A stretch of DNA of 64,000 nt from an uncultured Prochlorococcus sp. (GTDB taxonomy: Bacteria > Cyanobacteriota > Cyanobacteriia > PCC-6307 > Cyanobiaceae): contig CACMXO010000001.1 in assembly GCA_902617605.1 (NCBI GenBank), forward strand, positions 1-64,000, written 5' to 3'. Positions 28,792-34,645 of the stretch are shown here, one piece after another. The notes beneath the pieces are model-generated. The model searched no databases, was not told where the DNA came from, and was given only the letters and a program-made list of their open reading frames with translations. Made by a program: the position numbers and the translations under genes. Numbering within the stretch: the first letter of the stretch is position 1; every line of letters starts with the position of its first letter.

Positions 28792-29916
28792 TTACCTTAT
28801 TAAATACTTTATCCATCTACAATCTATTCCCCCATTACTAACAGGAATTTTCAATGAAGATTTCATTTTCAAATATTTTGTTAGTTTTGGATTTCCACTT
28901 AGCAGCCAAAATTCCCAACCTGAAAAATTTTTCTTTAGGAAGATTCCCATTTGTTCATATAAATAAATCAATTCATTTTCATCGCCTAATTTTTTGCCGT
29001 ATGGAGGATTACATATGATTATCCCAGGCGTACAACTTAATTGGAGTTCTAAAAAATCATTATTTATAAGCTCAATATAATTTTCTAGTCCAGCTAATGA
29101 TATGTTTACATTCGCCTGCTCAAAAACTTTTTTATTAATTTCACATCCTATTATTGTTGGCAATTTTTCATAATTTATAATTTTATTTTTTGCTTTATTT
29201 TTTTCATTAAGATAAATATCTTTTCTAAAGTCCAACCAATTCTCAAAAAGATATACTTGATCAATATTTATGGGAACTCCAAGGTATTGGTTGACTGCCT
29301 CAATTAAAAAAGTTCCCGAACCGCACATAAAATCTATTAATGGAACTTTGCCATTCCATTGAGTCATATTTATCAATCCAGAAGCTAAATTTTCTTTTAA
29401 TGGAGCATTTCCAATTGCGGGTCTATAGCCTCTTTTGTGTAAGCTTTCAACGCTGCTTTGAAGGCTGAGAATTGCTTTATTATTATTTAAATGCAGATGA
29501 ATTATAAAATCAGGATTAGCTAGAGAAACATTTGATCTTTTATTCCAAACTGCCTGTTGCAAATCAGTGATGGAATTTTTTACTTCAAGAGCAGTGAAAT
29601 GAGTATGACTTAAAGAAGATGTTCTCCCAGTCACTTGAACATTAAACGTTCTATCAAAGTGCAACCAATTTAACCAATCAAATGAATCTCTAACCCCCGC
29701 ATATAAAGATTGCTTATCATAGCAATTAAAGCTTGCAATTTCTCTATAAAAACGAAAAGCTAATCTGGAATAGAAATGAACTCTATAAAAAGTTTCAAAA
29801 TCACATTCAAAATTAATAAATCTTTTATAAGTATTAATATTAAAGCCGCCTAAATTTGAAATTTCTTCTGCTAAAGATTTCTCTAGTCCCTCCGGAGATG
29901 ATGCCACTACATTCAT
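28792..29916 (-). CDS. THUMP-domain rRNA guanine-N2 methyltransferase (RlmL-like)
   Basis: 374-aa SAM-dependent RNA methyltransferase. The N-terminal ~160 residues form a THUMP-like RNA-binding part (VQVTGRTSSLSHTHFTALEV). The C-terminal catalytic part has DFMCGSGTFLIEA (SAM motif I) and IICNPPYGKKLG (NPPY catalytic motif of N-methyltransferases). The size fits the short RlmL/YpsC type rather than the E. coli RlmKL fusion. The exact rRNA position is not readable from sequence. Confidence 0.88.
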   Translation of the reverse strand: MNVVASSPEGLEKSLAEEISNLGGFNINTYKRFINFECDFETFYRVHFYSRLAFRFYREIASFNCYDKQSLYAGVRDSFDWLNWLHFDRTFNVQVTGRTSSLSHTHFTALEVKNSITDLQQAVWNKRSNVSLANPDFIIHLHLNNNKAILSLQSSVESLHKRGYRPAIGNAPLKENLASGLINMTQWNGKVPLIDFMCGSGTFLIEAVNQYLGVPINIDQVYLFENWLDFRKDIYLNEKNKAKNKIINYEKLPTIIGCEINKKVFEQANVNISLAGLENYIELINNDFLELQLSCTPGIIICNPPYGKKLGDENELIYLYEQMGIFLKKNFSGWEFWLLSGNPKLTKYLKMKSSLKIPVSNGGIDCRWIKYLIR

Positions 29917-29969
29917 ATACGATAAAACTTAGTAAAAAAACTATTCAATAACCATTTTGCCTGTCAGAA

Positions 29970-29975
29970 TATAAA
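29970..29975 (+). promoter_or_regulatory. Probable -10 element of ssrA
   Basis: TATAAA about 12 bp before the inferred start of the tmRNA precursor. No clear -35 at 17 bp is seen, as is common in this group. Confidence 0.4.
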
Positions 29976-29981
29976 TGTCCA

Positions 29982-30243
29982 ATTGGACTAGGTGATCTCA
30001 ACCGATGTTTCGGACAGCGGTTCGATTCCGCTCAACTCCACTATTTGGGGTTGTAATGGTTTCGACGGGGCATAAGGAAGGTGACTGAAGCCGGCTCGGT
30101 TAGAGCAAAAACACAAATGCTAACAAAATCGTTAGTTTCTCCCGTCAAACAGCACCAGTTGCTGCTTGATCCTAAAGGAGATGGGGTTATATCAGCCTTA
30201 TCAACCAAATGATACGAGGAGTCTGGAAGGACTCCACTTTTTT
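29982..30243 (+). ncRNA. ssrA: Transfer-messenger RNA, circularly permuted two-piece gene
   Basis: Rescues stalled ribosomes. The gene is permuted: the acceptor (3') piece comes first, ending CAACTCC plus discriminator A at 30040, with its T arm GCGG-TTCGATT-CCGC. A six-base spacer follows. The coding (5') piece begins GGGGTTG at 30047 and pairs with CAACTCC (one G-U). The tag reading frame 30119-30169 encodes ANKIVSFSRQTAPVAA and then TGA. A terminator hairpin ends the locus. Two-piece tmRNAs are known in this cyanobacterial group. The 5' end of the precursor is inferred from the -10 element and is approximate. Confidence 0.95.
30218..30243 (+). terminator. Rho-independent terminator of ssrA
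   Basis: Six-bp perfect stem GGAGTC/GACTCC (30218-30223 with 30230-30235), loop TGGAAG, followed by AC and a run of six T. Confidence 0.85.
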
Positions 30244-30397
30244 AAATAACTAAGAAGTTGTAGTAGATAATTTATGAGTGTGTAAATATTGCTGCAATTA
30301 CTTGTATTAAAAAGAATTTTTTTAATTTTATAAGTATAAATACCGAGAAGATAAGTTTTAAATTTATTTATCTTATTAAGAAATCCAATCTTGCAAA

Positions 30398-30613
30398 ATG
30401 AAATCTAATAAAAAACTAAATGACTTGATAATAAATCTCAAAACAAAAGTTATTAGATTCACTGGTGAAAAATTTCCCAATGAACTATGGAATAGTGGTT
30501 GTCAAATCAAAAAAATAAGAACATATCTAGGTAAAAATTTAATTAATTACTCGAAAAAGGATTTTTCGGCATTTTTTTTAAACATTTTTGTGAAACTTCC
30601 TGAAGTACTTTAA
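30398..30613 (+). CDS. Possible small basic protein, 71 aa (uncertain)
   Basis: ATG-started frame, lysine-rich in its first ~55 residues, with ordinary amino-acid balance. Its last ~70 bp overlap the 3' end of the convergent aldo/keto reductase gene. There is no clear ribosome site and no recognised family. It fills the otherwise empty space after ssrA, so it may be real or accidental. Confidence 0.25.
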   Translation: MKSNKKLNDLIINLKTKVIRFTGEKFPNELWNSGCQIKKIRTYLGKNLINYSKKDFSAFFLNIFVKLPEVL

Positions 30614-31505
30614 ATTCATTTTTTTTTAAATTCCAATTAAATACATTAGATACATCTATAACTTGAGATTTTTTTCGCATTCCAACTAGTGGAATAGTTC
30701 CTTGATAACAACACCAATTAATTGCTACTTGCGCTTGGGAAACTGATCTTTGATGCGCAATTCTTTTTAGACACCTCCGCAATTCATATGTTGGTTTTTT
30801 ATAGTTTTCAAATAAGGAATTACGAATAAAACTTTTTTCTTTATTTTCTTCTTTATCCGGATCAATACAAAGTATTCCAAAGGACAAAGGACTATAAGCA
30901 AAGAAATCAATATTATTTTCGTCGCAAATTTTTTTTACCTGATATTGTTTTCCTAAATCGGGAGCAAGCAAAGAAAACTGTATTTGAACACTCTTTAGGT
31001 GCTGATCTCTTTTTGCTAAAAAATTAATTAATTTCATCAATCTTTTAGGGCCTATATTTGATAAACCTATTTGAAAATCAAAGCCCTCATCTTTTAAATC
31101 GCAAAGATTATTCAACAGCCCTAATTCCTGCCAAGGATTGTATTTTGCAGTTGACCAATGTAATTGCACTATATCTAATTTGTTATTAAGTCTCTCTAAA
31201 CTTTTCAAAAAAGGTTTATTGAAGCCTCTGTTACCTATTCTCCAGGGATAAGGTGCAAGTTTGGTTGCTATTTGAATTCTTTTTTTCTTTGCTGAAGGAG
31301 TATTTAGTAAAAATTTTCCTATCAAGAATTCACTTCTGCCCTGAAGATTCCCGGTACCGTAAGAATCTGCAGTATCAATTAGATCGAAACCTCTTCGTAA
31401 CGCTTCATCATATGTCTCACGTAAATCATAGTCATTTGTAGATTGGTAATTCCAGAAAAGCTTATTCCCCCAAGACCACGTACCTAATCCAATTCTTTTC
31501 TTCAC
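30543..31505 (-). CDS. Aldo/keto reductase
   Basis: 320-aa NAD(P)H-dependent oxidoreductase of the AKR superfamily. Catalytic tetrad residues are visible: Asp and Tyr in DLIDTADSYGTG, Lys in IATKLAPY and His in VQLHWS. Later segments (YSPLSFGIL and QVAINWCCYQGTIPLVGMRK) match the cofactor end of the barrel. The substrate is unknown. It begins about 150 bp from the divergent ParA gene. Confidence 0.9.
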   Translation of the reverse strand: MKKRIGLGTWSWGNKLFWNYQSTNDYDLRETYDEALRRGFDLIDTADSYGTGNLQGRSEFLIGKFLLNTPSAKKKRIQIATKLAPYPWRIGNRGFNKPFLKSLERLNNKLDIVQLHWSTAKYNPWQELGLLNNLCDLKDEGFDFQIGLSNIGPKRLMKLINFLAKRDQHLKSVQIQFSLLAPDLGKQYQVKKICDENNIDFFAYSPLSFGILCIDPDKEENKEKSFIRNSLFENYKKPTYELRRCLKRIAHQRSVSQAQVAINWCCYQGTIPLVGMRKKSQVIDVSNVFNWNLKKNEFKVLQEVSQKCLKKMPKNPFSSN

Positions 31506-31655
31506 TAGCCAATTTAAATAAGGAACTTTATAAGGTTATCTAAAAATATTAACTTCTTTAAAATATTTCAAAAAATAAGTTTTAAAGCATTAAAAATCAA
31601 TTTCTCTTGACATTAAGAAATTATTCTCCAAAGTAAGAGAAATAAAAAGAAAAAA

Positions 31656-32327
31656 TTGTTCATTACCGTTTGCGGACAAAAAGGAGGGGTGGCCAAGACC
31701 TGTACAAGTATTCACCTTGCAAGCGTTTGGCATTCTGAAGGTAAAAAAGTTTGCATAGTCGATGCTGACAAGAATAGATCTGCTTTAGCATACGCATCAA
31801 GAGGCAATCTTCCATTTCCAGTTTTCCCCGTCAGTTCTGCTGCTAAAGCATCAAGATCATCAGAAATTGTAATAACTGATGGACAGGCTAGCAGTGATCA
31901 AGAAGAACTTAAACACTTAGCGTATGGTTCAGATTTAGTTATCTTACCTACAACTGCAAAAGCAAGATCAGTAGAATTAACTGTTGAACTAGCAAATTTA
32001 TTAAGCAACTTAAAAGTTAACCATGCAGTAGTAATAGTAAAAGTTGATTTCAGACAGCAAAAAGCAGCCCAACAAGCCAAAGCGGCTCTAGAAAATTTTG
32101 GTTTGTATGTTTTTGATAAGTTTATACCCTTACTTTCAGCATTTGATAAAGCAGAAGCCTCGGGCAATGCTGTATTTGAAGCTGTAGACGATTTAGGTAG
32201 ATCAGATCCTCGTCGAATGACGGGCTGGTCTGCTTATTGTTCAATTGCCTCACAAATTCCATGCCTGATTTCGAAGCCCTCATCCGACACCAACAACTTA
32301 AACAACCAACAACCAATCAGCGCTTAA
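31656..32327 (+). CDS. ParA family ATPase
   Basis: 223-aa P-loop ATPase of the ParA/MinD superfamily, expected to position or partition cargo such as DNA or carboxysomes. The deviant Walker A is seen at residues 7-16 as CGQKGGVAKTCTS and the Walker A' region as VCIVDADKNRSAL. No ParB gene is adjacent. The start is TTG at 31656, because the beta strand FITVCGQKGG begins right after it. A small membrane-protein gene overlaps its 3' end by 67 bp. Confidence 0.85.
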   Translation: MFITVCGQKGGVAKTCTSIHLASVWHSEGKKVCIVDADKNRSALAYASRGNLPFPVFPVSSAAKASRSSEIVITDGQASSDQEELKHLAYGSDLVILPTTAKARSVELTVELANLLSNLKVNHAVVIVKVDFRQQKAAQQAKAALENFGLYVFDKFIPLLSAFDKAEASGNAVFEAVDDLGRSDPRRMTGWSAYCSIASQIPCLISKPSSDTNNLNNQQPISA

Positions 32328-32503
32328 AAGTAGTTGATTCTCCTAATTTTGAAGAAGAACAAAAAGAAGAAGCAATAATTAGACAATCTGGATTATTAGT
32401 TAATTTTTTTGGAGGTTTTATAGGCTCTGTAATTGGAACTTTAACAATACTGTTTCTATATATTAATGAATATCTACCATTAGATTTACTAAAACTTAAG
32501 TAG
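32261..32503 (+). CDS. Small single-pass membrane protein overlapping parA-like gene
   Basis: 80 aa starting MPDFEALIRHQQLKQ, with a charged N-terminal half and one transmembrane helix near the C-terminus (FFGGFIGSVIGTLTILFLYI). It starts inside the 3' end of the ParA gene in another frame, suggesting translational coupling. An upstream non-ATG start at 32237 is less likely. Its stop codon lies within the first argJ-end-like repeat. Confidence 0.65.
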   Translation: MPDFEALIRHQQLKQPTTNQRLKVVDSPNFEEEQKEEAIIRQSGLLVNFFGGFIGSVIGTLTILFLYINEYLPLDLLKLK

Positions 32504-32516
32504 TATATTCGCTATT
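32496..32516 (-). repeat. argJ 3'-end relic, copy A (att-like)
   Basis: On the minus strand this reads as codons for NSEYTT and TAA, the same as the end of argJ. The plus-strand core AAGTNGTATATTCGCTATT is shared with copies B and C, with the variable base giving ACT/ACA/ACG, all threonine. Similarity stops upstream of the Asn codon. It marks the left boundary of the accessory region. Confidence 0.7.
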
Positions 32517-32704
32517 CATTGCTATACAATGATAATCACTCAAAATTGACTGCAACAACTGACTTTTTATAAGTCAATACGATTGTAAACAAAGTGTAAG
32601 TGGTAATTAAAAAGTGAAATATTGACATGATTTCTTATCAGTATATTTTGTTTCTTATAACTTAAGGTTCTTGAAACACTTAAATTACGCGCAGTTTCAA
32701 CGTT
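32504..32704. other. Intergenic left edge of the accessory region
   Basis: About 200 bp without a gene. It holds a promoter-like TTGACA...TATTTT pair on the plus strand near 32630-32660. Further right is an 8-bp inverted repeat CTTGAAAC/GTTTCAAG (about 32671-32710), which could be a terminator or structured RNA. Neither is strong. Confidence 0.35.
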
Positions 32705-33133
32705 TCAAGGATTAAAGTCTCTACATTTTGATCTTTCGTTTTCATAATTTTTTATAGCAGTATCCCATTCTGATAAATCTGCTTCTTTCCCAGAAATATA
32801 TAATTCCATTTGTTTCGAATAGTTTGCTGATTCAATTCGACTATTGAATGAAGTATTGCAAAAAATTATACTTCCAAATTTTTCATAGTCCGCATAATCT
32901 CTATTTGCAGCAAATTCAGCATTTCCCCTTAACTTATCTAATGCTTTATATTCCAAATCCTCAATACTAGGTTTTGAACGGAGTAAGAATGCTTTATAGT
33001 CCAAATTCTCAATGCTAGGTTTTGAACGGAGTAAGGATTGATTCGCTTGTGCATTTAGATATGCAAAAAGGCAAACACAAATAAGAACAACAGCAAATAC
33101 TCTTATTAACCAAGTATTAGTTTTATCCATCAT
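32705..33133 (-). CDS. Membrane-anchored or secreted protein with internal duplication
   Basis: 142 aa. The N-terminus (MDKTNTWLIRVFAVVLICVCLFAYLNAQA) is a signal peptide or membrane anchor. It is followed by two tandem 16-residue copies of the type LLRSKPSIENLDYKAF. The rest is hydrophilic with a few cysteines. No family recognised. It follows the thiamine-binding gene on the same strand (24 bp gap) and lies in the accessory block between argJ-end relics A and B. Confidence 0.6.
   Translation of the reverse strand: MMDKTNTWLIRVFAVVLICVCLFAYLNAQANQSLLRSKPSIENLDYKAFLLRSKPSIEDLEYKALDKLRGNAEFAANRDYADYEKFGSIIFCNTSFNSRIESANYSKQMELYISGKEADLSEWDTAIKNYENERSKCRDFNP
32941..33036 (-). repeat. Two tandem 48-bp copies within the 142-aa gene
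   Basis: Copies 32941-32988 and 32989-33036 differ at only a few positions and encode the 16-residue repeats RSKPSIENLDYKA and RSKPSIEDLEYKA. A recent in-frame duplication. Confidence 0.85.
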
Positions 33134-33157
33134 TATCGTAATTTCGCTCTTTTCCCA

Positions 33158-33451
33158 TTATTTATCTAATACACTTTTTACTTTATCTGAGAATTTTTGT
33201 TCTTTATCAGTTCTAGTATTTACTTTCATTGTTGTATAAATTCTAGGCGCACCTTTTGAATGAATTTTTTTATGGCATTTTTTAACACATTCAAATACTT
33301 TATCCCAATCTCCCTCTATTGCAGTTCCATTCGCTCCTAATTCATAGTTAAGACCTTCATTTTTGATAACTTCAATACACTCTTTTATATAAGGAGATAG
33401 GGAAGTTCCTACTCCAATAGGGACTAAACATAAATCAATACTCACAAACAT
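33158..33451 (-). CDS. MTH1187/YkoF-like thiamine-binding protein
   Basis: 97-aa protein of the MTH1187 (DUF77) family, whose structures bind thiamine or related compounds. Family features are ISVDL-like VSIDLCLVPIGVGTSLSPYI, the NYELGANGTAIEGDWDKVFE middle, and the IYTTMKVNTRTDKEQ end. Soluble and cytoplasmic. No other thiamine gene adjoins it. It lies in the accessory block and is upstream of the 142-aa gene on the same strand. Confidence 0.8.
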   Translation of the reverse strand: MFVSIDLCLVPIGVGTSLSPYIKECIEVIKNEGLNYELGANGTAIEGDWDKVFECVKKCHKKIHSKGAPRIYTTMKVNTRTDKEQKFSDKVKSVLDK

Positions 33452-33539
33452 AATTACTTCCTATTTTGATAAATCTAACCATTCATATCCTAAATACTAA
33501 TGTCGATAAATATAGCGAAAAGAATAAGTAAAAGTTTAC

Positions 33540-33688
33540 TAAAAATAAAATAAGAGGGCATTTGTTCGCCCTCTTCGAGTCGTATCCACCTCACTGTCCA
33601 CAAAGTCGATGAAGTGCTTTTGACTCCTGAATTATTTCTACTCCTACTGAACGAGAAAAGATAGTCGTGACAACCACAAAGCACTTCT
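33540..33688 (-). ncRNA. Candidate ~150-nt structured small RNA
   Basis: A minus-strand unit with its own promoter and terminator and no credible protein. A 10-bp perfect long-range stem joins its 5' end (33678-33687) with 33611-33620 (GAAGTGCTTT/AAAGCACTTC), and CTTTGTGG occurs twice. A 64-codon frame overlaps it but is cysteine/serine/arginine-rich and ends beyond the terminator, so I judge it accidental. Not matched to a known Yfr RNA. Confidence 0.55.
33541..33574 (-). terminator. Rho-independent terminator of the candidate small RNA
   Basis: Seven-bp perfect stem AGAGGGC/GCCCTCT (33553-33559 with 33568-33574), eight-base loop. On the minus strand it is followed by a T-rich tract (33541-33552). 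Confidence 0.75.
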
Positions 33689-33694
33689 ACTCGG

Positions 33695-33723
33695 GTAATA
33701 ATACTCTATGAATTTCAAGTCAA
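33695..33723 (-). promoter_or_regulatory. Sigma-70-type promoter for the candidate small RNA
   Basis: On the minus strand, -35 TTGACT (33718-33723), 17-bp spacer, -10 TATTAC (33695-33700). Transcription would start near 33688. Confidence 0.5.
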
Positions 33724-33759
33724 TAGGAGGACAATATAGATATAGATCTAGGAGGTCTT

Positions 33760-33942
33760 ATGAAACTATTCAATCAATTTAACATTCTTCCAAGATACTT
33801 AACTGCATTTAATTATGCAGGATTAAATCTAAACGAAACTCCAAAAGAACTTGAGAAATGTACCCCTGAGTTTCAAAACTTTTGGGAGAAAGAATGTAGA
33901 GAACATCCAACAAATCAAAATTGTTTAATTTACTGCGACTGA
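33760..33942 (+). CDS. Small protein of unknown function, 60 aa
   Basis: MKLFNQFNILPRYLTAFNYA followed by a hydrophilic part with three cysteines (EKCTPEF, KECREH, NCLIYCD includes two more). The strong Shine-Dalgarno AGGAGG at 33750-33755 sits four bases before ATG, much stronger than usual in this genome. No family recognised. It forms a pair with the next small gene, which has the same leader and the same first three codons (MKL). Confidence 0.6.
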   Translation: MKLFNQFNILPRYLTAFNYAGLNLNETPKELEKCTPEFQNFWEKECREHPTNQNCLIYCD

Positions 33943-33981
33943 GTTATTAATTTTTAGTCTTTATTAAAAAAAGGAGGTTTT

Positions 33982-34149
33982 ATGAAACTAACTACTCCAT
34001 TCACAATTCTCAATCGTAAATTCAATAAGATGGATTTAATCAGAGATGCAATGAAGAAAAGAAAATTGGCAACAGAAAGATTGCATGATGACTATAGAAA
34101 AATGTTCAAAAACAAAGAGCATCCAGCCATAGTTAATGGATATGTTTAA
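33982..34149 (+). CDS. Small basic protein of unknown function, 55 aa
   Basis: Frame starting MKLTTPFTILNRKFNKMDLI, then a lysine/arginine-rich helical middle (RDAMKKRKLATERLHDDYRK) and ending NGYV. Preceded by AGGAGG (33972-33977) four bases from ATG, as for the preceding small gene. Soluble, basic, with no recognised family. Confidence 0.6.
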   Translation: MKLTTPFTILNRKFNKMDLIRDAMKKRKLATERLHDDYRKMFKNKEHPAIVNGYV

Positions 34150-34259
34150 CCTAGTGCGACTAAATTAAATTAGTAATAATAAGTCCTAATTTAATGTAAG
34201 CAGACCGTAAGCAACATATTAATAATCTTCAAATCAATTAATATGGATACGTTTTAGGG

Positions 34260-34289
34260 TTAAGTTGTATATTCGCTATTGATTTCAAC
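34260..34289 (-). repeat. argJ 3'-end relic, copy B (att-like)
   Basis: 30 bp matching the true argJ end (37234-37263) at 28 positions. Read on the minus strand it still encodes VEINSEYTT plus a stop. The two differences are ACG to ACA (both Thr) and TGA to TAA. Confidence 0.85.
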
Positions 34290-34300
34290 TGACCTTGAAA

Positions 34301-34416
34301 ACCATTGGTATGACTAGGTTCTTGCTTCCAAAATTAGTGTTATACAGGTGTTACAAACCTTTTCCCACGGGGTCAAACCAATTGGTATCACTGAACTAGT
34401 GTTATAAAAGTGCTAC
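34301..34416. repeat. Imperfect direct repeats next to argJ-end copy B
   Basis: Pair 1: 34301-34315 and 34377-34392 (ACC-A/AA-TTGGTAT-G/C-ACT). Pair 2: 34334-34354 and 34396-34416 (TAGTGTTATA...GTG/C TAC). Same order in both halves but different spacing, suggesting a diverged duplication or binding-site arms. Confidence 0.5.
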
Positions 34417-34435
34417 TAAAGAATAAATATAAATA

Positions 34436-34591
34436 TTATTTTCTCTTAAATAAATCTTGTATTACATAAACATCTTCTGCACTTGGATACTTTTGTTTAA
34501 AAATACTTATTGCACTATTTGGAGATGAAGCAAATAAATTTAATTTGATTCTATAAGTGTCAACAAAACCAGAAATTAAATAATTTTTCAT
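34436..34591 (-). CDS. Small protein of unknown function, 51 aa
   Basis: ATG-started frame MKNYLISGFVDTYRIKLNLF, then ASSPNSAISIFKQKYPSAED, ending VYVIQDLFKRK. Balanced composition with an alpha/beta-like pattern suggests a folded small protein. It lies 54 bp downstream of the Z1 helicase gene on the same strand. No family recognised. Confidence 0.55.
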   Translation of the reverse strand: MKNYLISGFVDTYRIKLNLFASSPNSAISIFKQKYPSAEDVYVIQDLFKRK

Positions 34592-34645
34592 TACTAAAAA
34601 GATTTATTACCCACTATTTGAGAAAGATCATTATTTAAAATCTTT

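Larger units (their letters stand above)
34150..34435. other. Gene-free segment holding argJ-end copy B and imperfect repeats
   Basis: About 285 bp between small genes. It contains the argJ-end relic at 34260-34289 and, to its right, two imperfect copies of a composite element (ACCATTGGTATGACT ... TTAGTGTTATACAGGTGTTAC and ACCAATTGGTATCACT ... CTAGTGTTATAAAAGTGCTAC). No gene seen. Confidence 0.5.

Noticed and set aside
31656-32503. ParA-type gene considered as plasmid or mobile-element partition function
   Set aside because: No ParB, origin or relaxase nearby; it lies outside the argJ-end repeats and looks like a chromosomal core gene.
33490-33684. 64-codon minus-strand frame over the candidate small RNA
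   Set aside because: Odd composition (Cys/Ser/Arg-rich then hydrophobic), no ribosome site, and it runs through a strong terminator hairpin.
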